DNA of 64,000 nt from Corallium rubrum. Its lineage: Eukaryota > Cnidaria > Anthozoa > Scleralcyonacea > Coralliidae. Position numbers and translations under genes: made by a program. Each line of letters opens with the position of its first letter. Position 1 is the first letter of the stretch. A model generated the notes under the pieces. It made no database searches. It was not told where the DNA came from and saw only the letters and a list, made by a program, of their open reading frames with translations. Positions 1-9,049 of the stretch are shown here, piece by piece. Where the stretch lies: assembly GCA_964035015.1 (NCBI GenBank), contig OZ036002.1, forward strand, positions 5,632,377 through 5,696,376, read 5' to 3'.

Positions 1-19
1 CAATGGTCTTAAAAATCAC

Positions 20-190
20 CCCTCAGAATGCAGGAAATGGCATTTCCAAGACTCTAAATTTCAAACATTTCCGGGGGCATGTCCCCGGACCCCCCTAGAA
101 GAGTCCCTTTTTGTAAACGCTGCCCCACCCCCACCCCCCCGACAACATTCTTAGAAAAGCCCTGTTCAGCACTTCAGCCCCCCTAAACAA
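20..190. repeat. Unidentified dispersed-repeat fragment
   Basis: The segment has a G/C-rich palindromic core (gggggcatgtccccggaccccc around 75-96) next to an A/T-rich part. It looks like the end of an interspersed repeat, but I cannot name the family and see no coding frame. Confidence 0.3.
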
Positions 191-298
191 AAACAAAACT
201 CTACGCCTATGAAACGTAGCTTTTCAAACGTAAACAAACGTGCCAAATAGTTCATGCTTCAAGCTTGAACGCAAGTGGTAGTAAGTCATAGTGACTAA

Positions 299-778
299 GG
301 GCCTGTTTATATGATCCCGGTGTACCGGGACGTCCCGGTGTACCGGGATCTCGGCTTGTAGATAATTTACTGTTATTTTCGCGGTTGCGTTTATATGGAG
401 ACCGGGACGTCCCGGTTGAAGCAACCGAGATCTCGGTACACCGGGACAGATTTTTTCCCATATAAACGCGACATCCCGGTACACCGGGATGAAGTTTACT
501 GAACTACAATGCTTGTAACTTTGAATATCACGGTCAGAATTTCGTCCAAACGGTCAGGTCTAAAGACAAAACACGGAATAAAAGTGAAATAACTTCTAAC
601 ATTGTAGAATTAGGGTGAGTTTTTGCTTTTTTGTCCATTTCCTTAAATTCCCGCGCTTTTTGACCTGGGATGAAATTCATCCCGGTCAACCTGGACGAGC
701 ACTTTGTTTACTCCATATAAACACGGGATGAAATTCATCCCAGGCAACCGGGTACACCGGGATCATATAAACAGGCCT
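299..778. mobile_element. TAA-flanked MITE with CCGGGA-rich ends
   Basis: Terminal inverted repeats of about 28 bp begin GGGCCTGTTTATATG on the left and AGGCCTGTTTATATG on the right (read inward). TAA lies directly outside both ends (296-298 and 779-781), the target duplication typical of PIF/Harbinger. The interior holds many copies of GTACCGGGA and its complement. No reading frame encodes a recognisable protein, so this is a non-autonomous element. Confidence 0.7.
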
Positions 779-1039
779 TAAGAACCTTTGTAACATAGAT
801 TTAATACACAACAATGCACTTGGATGCACTTGAGAAGTTGGGAGAGCACTCAAAAATCTAAAGTTGTTTTTGGTTATCACCTCGAGCATCTCTTAACGAA
901 CTTAATACATATTAAGTTCGACAAAGCGCGGCGTGGTTTCAAACGTCGAACTTAATAAGTCGAACTTAATTGTTTGCTGCGAACATTCGTTCGTGTTGGT
1001 CAGTGGTATGCCTTCGCGGATTTTCGCGGGCAAATTAAA

Positions 1040-2650
1040 ATGGCGAATATCAACAATCAAAGCAAGATGGAAGCGAACAGGAGAATTGCTTTACTTCAGA
1101 GCATGCTTGGACGTGCGCGAAGACGAAGAAAGATGATGGAATCCGCGTTACATATTCTCGTGAGCAGAAGGATGCGTCTGATCAAGCTTGCCACCATATT
1201 AGTTCTCTTATCTGTTGCTGGTAAGAACGCGGTTACAACACCTCGTCGTCGTTCATGTCGCCGGCTTGCGAGAAATACTGGTTGGTGGAACATAATCTGG
1301 ACAACCTATTCTGATACCAGGTTTAAGAAAACGTTTAGAGTGTCACGGGGAACTTTTACATTCATTCTTAGTAAAATAAAACATGTACTAGAGCGTCAAA
1401 CATTAGTTGAACAGCCAATTCCACCAGAGTTAAGACTAGCTATTTGTCTTTACCGTCTGGGAAGAGGCTCATACTATTTTACTATAGCTGAAATGTCGGG
1501 GCTTGGCCTCTCAACAGTCTGCACCATAACAAAAGAGGTTTCTCAAGCAATCATTGACTTTCTGTGGAATGAAAGTGTGACCAAGTATATGCCCCATTCA
1601 GAGCAGGAGTTCAGAAACAAAATTGTTGACATGGAAGAAATGTGGCAGTTCCCATGTTGTTGGGCAGCTATTGATGGCTGCCACATTCCGATCAAATGCC
1701 CCCCAGGTGGTCAGGAAGCTTGTAAAGAATATCATAACTTTAAAAATTTCTATTCTGTGGTACTCATGGCAATGGTGGACTCTCACTACCGTTTCATTTG
1801 GGGTAGTTGTGGTTATCCAGGAAATTCGCATGATTCAATAATATTCCAATCAACAGACCTTTGGTCAAAAATTCAGAAAGGTAACTACCTGCCTCAAATT
1901 GCCAAAAAGGTTGGTTCACAAGATGTCCCACCACTTGTGGTTGGTGACTCTGCATTTCCATTTACATCTTGGTTGATGAAACCATTTACCAATGCAATTC
2001 TCACAGAGAAACAAAGATATTTCAACTATCGACTAAGCCGAGCAAGAATGGTTACTGAAGGTAACCCTATATTACCCTATACATACCCTTATTGATAACA
2101 GTTATATTTATAACTGATTAGGCTTCCCATATAAATATTAAACATTATTTAATTACCATTATTATTATTACCATTACATGTATTATTATTATTATTATCA
2201 TCATTATTACCATTATTATTATCATCATCATCATTATTATTATTATTATTATTACCATTATTATTATTATTATTACCATTATTATTAGTATTATTATTAT
2301 TATTATCATTATTATTATTACTATTATTAGGTGCATATGGGCAACTAAAAGGTAGATGGCGAGTATTGCTTAGGAAATGCGAAAGCAGCAGTGAGGAGGT
2401 GCGAACAGTTACTCTCGCCTGCATGGTGTTGCATAATGTATGTATTGCTAGGGGTGATACAATTCCAAAAAATCTCGATTTGTCAATTGATCCCAACACC
2501 AATGAGAAAAGGAACAGAGAAATTGTCAGGGAGTTGCTTCAGATGAGAGAATGCAGAAAAGTCAAGGACACCTCAAAAAAAGCAGAGAAAATAAGGGATG
2601 CTCTTGCTGAAAAGCTGCGGTCAGAAAAAAGGACTGGAAATGTATCCTAA
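1040..2650 (+). CDS. PIF/Harbinger transposase (HARBI1-like), two exons
   Basis: DDE-superfamily nuclease that cuts and inserts Harbinger DNA at TWA targets. Exon 1 is 1040-2060 and exon 2 is 2331-2650, joined by a GT-AG intron filled with an ATT microsatellite; the spliced frame gives 446 aa. The acidic triad is visible: D212 (AIDGCHIPI), D303 (VVGDSAFP) and E340 at the very end of exon 1 (MVTE), joined across the intron to GAYGQLKGRW. Spacing is D-90-D-36-E. A basic N-terminal region (GRARRRRK) could bind DNA. The ATG at 1040 has a good context (AAAATGG); an upstream in-frame extension lacks an ATG. No internal stop is seen, so the copy may be functional. Its SANT-like partner gene within the same element is damaged. 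Confidence 0.88.
2151..2330. repeat. ATT/ATC trinucleotide microsatellite in transposase intron
   Basis: About 180 bp of ATT with ATC and ACC variants fill the 3' part of the intron (2061-2330) and end directly at the acceptor AG at 2329-2330. Frames across it are low-complexity and not coding. Confidence 0.9.
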
Positions 2651-3338
2651 AGGATTAGACATGCAATGTTAATGACTCAAAATACAATGATAATTTCTAT
2701 ACACAAATATTTCTTTCTGACATAAGACAACCATCAAGTTGCTTTGTAAAGTTTACACTTCATCTAAATATTGTACTAGTTTTATACAGTATGTCAACAA
2801 AACATTAAATATAAATAACTATAACAGAATTGAACCATTGGAACAGAACATTAATAATTATAATAATTACTTCCAAAAGATTGGATATTACCATACTGTA
2901 CTCGTGCAGAATAACATGCATGCAATTTTTCAATCAAATAATCTTCTCAAACCATGCTATAGTGTTTACTATTCTAATAATATACATGAAAAAATTTCTC
3001 AATTCTGATTGGCTGAGAGCAGTGAAGTTTTTGAGGAAATACAGTGCAGAAAAAAGGAAATAAAGTGCAATTTTTTAATTTTTTTAAATTTGTACAAAAA
3101 TAATTTTTGACTAGAAAAAAAGCTCTTCCTGTTAAATTTTTTCATGTATATTATTTGCACAAAGCATTTTGATTGGAAAGATTCTCTTCATGTTAAATTT
3201 TTTCATGTACTGTATATTATTAAGTAATAGCAAGTGTTCATTGCACATGATATAAACAAAATTGCATCCCCAATTAAAAAAATACATGGGTGAAAAATGT
3301 GAAACAATGATTCACAGATTGTCTTAAATTGTTTTACT
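2651..3338. other. Non-coding spacer between the two Harbinger genes
   Basis: A/T-rich sequence between convergent genes. The block AAATTTTTTCATGTA recurs around 3134 and 3195. I see no coding frame. Confidence 0.5.
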
Positions 3339-4800
3339 TTACAAAGTGTGGAAATGCTTTTCATTATGATTGTCTTGCCTCATCCTTAGGTCAGTTGGGA
3401 GAGCTGATGAAAAACCTTGTGGTGATGGAGGGTGGTATTGCAAATTATGTTGATAATGATGAAAATTAGATTGAACAGGTGGATAACCTGATGGTTGCCA
3501 GTACTGTGCTTGGTTTACCAATGGCATTGTGTTAGGAGGTTCTACGTTCTACCCAGTAGAGGCTGAATTTGTAGCATTGAGCATTAGTTTAATAATCTCT
3601 AGCTCATGCTGTCTTGCCTTCTCAGCTTCCTCTTGCATAAAACCAATGAATTCTTTTGTTGGATCTTGATCAATTGCAGTTTTCAATAGGGCTACTGCTT
3701 CACCAACATGATCTTTTTGAGCGCTTTTTTATTGGGATAAACTGCTTTACCTTATTTGCAGCTTCTTGTTCCTGCTCGTCACTCTCTTGAACTTCACTGG
3801 AAGTACTGGGTTCAGTGCTACTGGCAGATGGCTCCACAGCCATCTCTGGCTGACATGAATCCCGTGTTTTGACCAGAGGAAACAAGCTGTCAAACCAAGC
3901 ACTATAACCCTTGTCCTCTTGAAACCGTTTTATACCAGTAGTGGTTTTGATGGTCATAGCAACGTGTTTACATTCGCTAAGACATTTTTTGAATTTATTG
4001 CGCAGCTGGACTACACTGAAATTTATTATTTCACCTCTGTTTTTGCATCTTTCTTTTAGTTCTGTTGAGATCTTTTCATAAATAAGGCCATTTTGCTGAT
4101 TCTTTGTATTTGTAAAAATCAATTTTCGTTGATAATATTCATTATTGACAATAATATCAACAAAATCATCCAGGGCTTCATCAGACCACTTGGCTTTTCT
4201 CCCAGTCTTTTTCTTGCTGCCTTTGGGTGGATGTATTACATCTGCAACATCCTCATCGGATGCACCTGTCAGTGGTGATCCACTAAACAAATTAAATGAA
4301 ATTTAATAATGAAAATATGAAAAAATTCTGACAATGTTTTACATGATCAAATATTGCTTCTGCAACTATTTTGTTGTATGTTTCTCATTAAAATGAGACA
4401 TGTATATTAAAAGACATACTGGCATATTAAAAATTTGTCAGTACCCTCTCAAGGTCAAATATAAAATTATATATAGATGATCTGAAATATTCATCCAGGC
4501 AAAAGTTTAAAAAAAATTTATTCAGTAGAATTTTTCAATCTATTGAAATACTATTTAAGTACTCGCAAAATAAATAGAATTCAGACAGCATATTTATATA
4601 TAAATAGCATACTGTATTTCCATATTTAATAGACAGTATAAAATATTCATGCCGTCAGAAAGAAATAATTATGCACTCAGTGCGCAATTAATATATATAA
4701 ACTACAAAATATCATTTCGAACCAACCTCTTTCCTTCAGAATCCTCATATAAAGAAGTTCTTGTCGAAGTTTCACTCTCCTGCTCCTGTAACTTCGCCAT
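3339..4800 (-). pseudogene. SANT/Myb-like (MADF-type) Harbinger partner, frameshifted
   Basis: In active Harbinger elements this second protein binds DNA and brings the transposase to the nucleus and to the ends. Exon 1 is 4800-4727 and exon 2 begins at 4282; they splice in phase and read 218 aa to a TGA at 3700. The SANT-like helix region starts GRKAKWSDEALDDFV and is followed by the acidic linker usual in the family. Just before 3700, in an A-rich stretch (about 3716-3732), a one-base shift moves into a frame that reads on with a charged helix (EEAEKARQHELEIIKLM). That frame is then cut by TAG at 3551-3549 and continues in phase with a Q/P/Y-rich tail to 3339. The likely ancestral protein was longer and now has one frameshift and one nonsense codon, unless the A-run is a sequencing error. 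A separate minus-strand frame upstream (4984-4772) is cysteine-rich (CLTCSMPACNRC) and may be an extra 5' exon. Confidence 0.72.
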
Positions 4801-5403
4801 ATGACAACTGTTCACTGTTGCAATACGCAACGCACATCCCTGCGCGCCATCCCTCGACTTCTTCATCCTCTTCAAAAACAGTACATCGATTGCACGCTGG
4901 CATAGAACACGTCAGACATCTATATTTTGTTGCTTCCTCGCAAGAAAGGCAATAATCATCTCCTCTAAAAGCCATTTTGACCAAAGCACGCCAAAAATCA
5001 AGGTAGAAGGAAGAAGGTTATATATTAAGTATTAAAATCAAGCTCGTCCTAGGCTTTTCGCGGTCAAATTTATTAGGTTCGGCACATGATAAGTTCGACG
5101 TTTGAAACCACGTCGCGCTTTGTCGCGCTATGGTCGTTCTACTCGACCGAACCGGTCGAACTTAACTTCGCGGTCGAACTTAATTAAAACAGTCGAACTT
5201 AATTGTTTCAAACGTCGAGCTTATCATGTGCTTAATTCAAACTATTAAGCTCGGCACATGGCAAGCTCGACGTTTGAAACGGGCCTAAAACAAGTTTTAA
5301 CTTTGTCACGGTACATAATATTTTCGGGAAATTATTCAGAGCGGCTGGCTGAGATAGCGTGACTGGCAACTTGTGATGACTTGCGTTCTCGTTCGATTAG
5401 GGC

Positions 5404-5957
5404 TTAAAGCTGGATTTCCATTCAGTGCATTTTGTCGCGCGATCGACTTTTCTCGATCGCTTTCTTTTGAAATGTGTGTATTCAACCAAAGCTAATGAAA
5501 TGCGTTCCGCTTGACAACCCACAATTCAAAAGAAAGCGATCGCAAAAAGTCGATCGCGCGATAAAATGCACTGAATGGAAATCCACCTTAAAGCTGGATT
5601 TCCATTCAGTGCATTTTGTCGCGCGATCGACTTTTCTCGATCGCTTTCTTTTGAAATGTGTGTATTCAACCAAAGCTAATGAAATGCGTTCCGCTTGACA
5701 ACCCACAATTCAAAAGAAAGCGATCGCAAAAAGTCGATCGCGCGACAAAATGCACTGAATGGAAATCCAGCTTAAGGTGGATTTCCATTCAGCGCATTTT
5801 ATCGCGCGATTGACTTTTTGCGATCGCTTTCTTTTGAATTGTGGGTTGTCAAGCGGAACGCATTTCATTAGCTTTGGTTGAATACGCACATTTCAAAAGA
5901 AAGCGATCGAGAAAAGTCGATCGCGCGACAAAATGCACTGAATGGAAATCCAGCTTT
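5404..5957. mobile_element. Three abutting copies of a 180-bp hairpin MITE
   Basis: Copies lie at 5408-5587, 5592-5771 (direct) and 5776-5955 (inverted), separated only by a shared TTAA. Each has long arms beginning GCTGGATTTCCATTCAG or GGTGGATTTCC and containing TCGCGCGATCGACTTTT. A solo end of the same family lies at 7274-7288. Frames in the copies are by-products of the palindromes, not genes. Confidence 0.85.
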
Positions 5958-6004
5958 ACAGCGCTTTTTTGTGCCCCCTCCCAACTTACCGCATATAACT
6001 GATA

Positions 6005-6932
6005 TAAGGGCCATTTATACGGGAGCAAATAAGTCGCGACTTAATTAAGACGCGTACTATTTAAGTCGCAAACACACTTGTATAAACGATCAATAAACGA
6101 TCATTTTCTAATAAGTCGCGACTTATTTTGGACTAGCTTTCAATCCTGTTCTTATTTTAGTCGCGACTTACTTTGGTCACGATCAAGTTGGCCATTTATA
6201 CGAGTATGTTCGCGACTTAAGGCCTTTTAAGGTTTTCAGGGTCATTTCTGTAAAGCGCTCTCAATTCGTCAGAATTTATGCCACAAAAATGAAATAGATA
6301 TCGTTAGAAAGCTATGAATTTGTAGAATACAATAGTGTGTTTGGTTTCGCGATGAACACAAACCGTTAATAGTTGTGAATTTTTTAATTAAAACCAGAGG
6401 GCTTCACTCAGGGCGACTTAAGAACAAAGCGTTTCATTTTGTTCAAAAAAACATTTTTTCGCAGTTCGATTCCGAGATAAATATCCAGGAAATATAGTGT
6501 CAGCGTTTTTTTATTTATTGCCTGGTTTCGAATTTATGACTTATTTTGTCCGAATGTTGGTCGAAAAACCGCATTTTTAACTTTGGTCGGCAATAAAATC
6601 GGCAAAACTCGACATATCAAAAAACGCTGACACTGGAAATTTATCTCGGAATCAAAGTACAAAAAAATATTTTGAACAAAATAAAACGCTTTTTACTCGA
6701 GTCGCCCCCGAGTGAAGCCTTCTAGTTTTAATTTAAAAAATCACAACTATTAACGGTTTATGTTTTCTACAAATTCATAGCTTTCTAACGATATCTATTT
6801 TATTTTTGTGGCATAAATTCTGACGAATTGAGAGCGCTTTACAGAAATGACCTTCAAAACCTTAACGAAGACCTTAAATAGGACGCGTCTTATTTAAGTC
6901 GCGACTTATTTTCTTCCGTATAAATGGCCTTA
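6005..6932. mobile_element. 0.93-kb fold-back element
   Basis: The ends read GGCCATTTATACGG inward on both sides. Arms include the inverted blocks TAAGTCGCGACTTA and, deeper, a long pair at about 6231-6330 and 6760-6860 (GAGAGCGCTTTACAGAAATG on the right). The whole can fold into a hairpin with arms of several hundred bases. No protein is encoded. Confidence 0.8.
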
Positions 6933-7290
6933 TTGACTAGTTCCTGGGCCAGCAGAAAGCACTTTTTTCTTTAGAAAACAAGAACCTTTTCAAGAACCTG
7001 AATTTTCAGAAGACACCAAATATATAAGAACATTTTAGGCTATTAAAATTGGAACTGATATCTAGGTTCTGATACGGTGTTTACTGCATGCATTATTATA
7101 TACACACCGTAAAATCAGTTTAAGCGGAGGCTTGTAACTGAGATTTTACAGTATATTTGAGATAATTATGGATATTATAAGAACATTTAAGAAATTATAT
7201 TACTTTAATTTTTAATTTAAAATTAAATTAAAATTAAAATTAACAAAGTCGAGAGCGCAACATTTTACGCCTGGTGGAAATCCAGCTTAA
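6933..7290. other. A/T-rich intergenic DNA with a solo MITE end
   Basis: Contains an A/T simple stretch at 7200-7245 and the isolated terminus GTGGAAATCCAGCTTAA (7274-7290), which belongs to the MITE family at 5404-5957. No coding frame is supported. Confidence 0.5.
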
Positions 7291-7933
7291 AGGCTAGTTT
7301 CCACTCAGGAAAATCTTCCACAGGTTAGAATATGATCATACCCACTCAGCCAATCAGCGCCCAGAATTTTCATGCTCTATATTCCATAGTATTCACTAGT
7401 GAGTTTATGTAACTAATTAGTATGCTCTATATACTCATTAGTATGCTCTATATAGAGCATACTAATGAGTGTATAGAGCATACTAATTAGTTACATAAAC
7501 TCACTAGAAGATATTCATAACCAAAAAATAATGCAAACATCAACAACAACGAAAAAAATCTGTTCTTTCTAACCCAATAAAAGCATACATTTTCTGCCAG
7601 AAACATAGAATATAGATTCTTCCACAGAATTAGCTGAGTGGGGTATGATCATATTCTAAGTCGGTTAGATAATGAACTCTCGTGTCCTATGGGATATAGT
7701 GTCCTCGCATAGATAGAAAGCCACTCGGCCTGCGGCCCTCGTGGCTTTCTATCTATGCTCGGCACTATATCCCATAGAACACTCGAGTTCATTATCTAAC
7801 CTATACATAGGACCGGACAGGAAAGTTTCTTTTGTGTTATAGTCATTAGTTCCGACCGAGAGCTCACAAGACAAAGAAAATTTCCCTGTCCGTTCCGATC
7901 CTGCGGATAATTTTCCTGAGTGGAAACTAGCCT
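7291..7933. mobile_element. 643-bp TAA-flanked MITE (AGGCTAGTTTCC ends)
   Basis: Perfect termini AGGCTAGTTTCCACTCAGG inward from both ends, each flanked by TAA (7288-7290, 7934-7936). Two secondary palindromes sit inside: 7389-7505 (symmetrical around TATAGAGCATA) and about 7660-7805 (centre near GGCCTGCGGCCC). They may be older nested insertions. Confidence 0.8.
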
Positions 7934-7936
7934 TAA

Positions 7937-8075
7937 AGGCCCATTTCCACTCAGGGGAATTTTCCTTGGACAGGAAATTTCCCTTTGTCTTGTGAGCTCT
8001 TGGGCAGAACTAATGAGTTTGAGACAAAAGAAAATGTCCTGCCCGAGGAAAATTCTCCTGAGTGGAAATGGGCCA
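7937..8075. mobile_element. Short MITE (AGGCCCATTTCC ends)
   Basis: Hairpin of about 139 bp with arms starting AGGCCCATTTCCACTCAGG. Its left TAA is shared with the preceding element. The interior (TTGTCTTGTGAGCTCT) matches the complement of a stretch inside the 7291-7933 element, so the two are related. Confidence 0.7.
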
Positions 8076-8078
8076 TTC

Positions 8079-8224
8079 GGCTGATTTCCAGTCAGTGGAA
8101 TTTTGCGAGCGGGCGGAATATTTTTGATAGAGTGAGCACTCGAGCGGAACTAATCTAATTCAGAGCACAAAAGACAAAGAAAAATTCCGCCCGCTTGCAA
8201 AATTTCACTGACTGGAAATCAGCC
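8079..8224. mobile_element. Short MITE (GGCTGATTTCCAGTCAGT ends)
   Basis: A 146-bp hairpin with arms GGCTGATTTCCAGTCAGTG inward and an interior containing ACAAAAGACAAAGAAAAA, again related to its left neighbours. Confidence 0.7.
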
Positions 8225-8964
8225 TTTAACGCCGCAGGGTTAATTTGCATTCACAGTTACACTTGCAAATTCATTGTACTGAATTCCTCAGCCTGATGTT
8301 AGGAATTAAAAGTTTTATCTCGACACAGAACGCGTCATTTTGATGTGCAGTTTATGAATTATCCGGCAGAATGCCAGTTTTTAAGCTATTAATATGTCCA
8401 AAATTTTCATCAATGACTAAGTTTAACTCACTCGGTCTAACTATGACCTTTACTAAGTTCCAATGTCAAGGGTTCATGTTTTTCTTGCAAGATCATCTGA
8501 AGAGTCGTAATATGACGTTTACTTTTTATGTCTATAGGTAATTTGGTGATCGTTCTCGCGTGATATGCACGCGATTCATACCGACCAACCAAGGACGTTT
8601 TTATGGATAAATTCTAATTCTATTAAAACAAGTTTTATTTCATAGCTATATCTATTTAATTCCCATATGAAACAAAAAATATGAAACAGTGAACATATGA
8701 AACAGTGTTGATTTTAGTCTTTTTACTGTTCCTTTTTCATAATCCATCCACTCTGTACGAGTTGTTTGAACCTCTGAAGCTTTCTTGCAACAAAGAAATT
8801 ATAGCTTTTCCATGATGATACAATTATAATTAATAAACAATAAAACTATTCATGGTATTCTGCGGAGCTTATTCGCGAGTGCAGTCGGTATAGCTCCTCG
8901 GGTGAAGCAAAAAGAAGATAATTCGTCTGGCATGGGGTTTTTCGAAGTTGATTTGTTTTGGGCT
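8225..8964. other. Intergenic DNA, nothing recognised
   Basis: A/T-rich DNA with no convincing exon, RNA gene or repeat. Confidence 0.4.
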
Positions 8965-9049
8965 AACATTATTTTGGCTGAAGTTTCATATAAGAGTCCT
9001 CAATCTTTATATCGCGTTTAATACGCGATACATTGCGCGGGCGGCGTTG

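Larger units (their letters stand above)
905..5285. mobile_element. Near-complete two-gene PIF/Harbinger DNA transposon
   Basis: The element holds a HARBI1-like transposase gene (plus) and a convergent SANT/Myb-like gene (minus), the standard Harbinger pair. Inverted copies of a 35-bp block lie at 919-953 and 5091-5125 with one mismatch. Inside them the motif GTTTCAAACGTCGARCTT occurs four times (936 and 5207 direct; 5091 and 5261 inverted), and 5207-5278 forms its own hairpin. The right end reads GGCCCGTTTCAAACG inward and is followed by TAA at 5286-5288. The matching left terminus is not clean, so the left boundary is approximate and may be rearranged. Confidence 0.75.

Noticed and set aside
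5474-5706. Mirror-image 74-codon frames on both strands
   Set aside because: Produced by the hairpin MITE palindromes.
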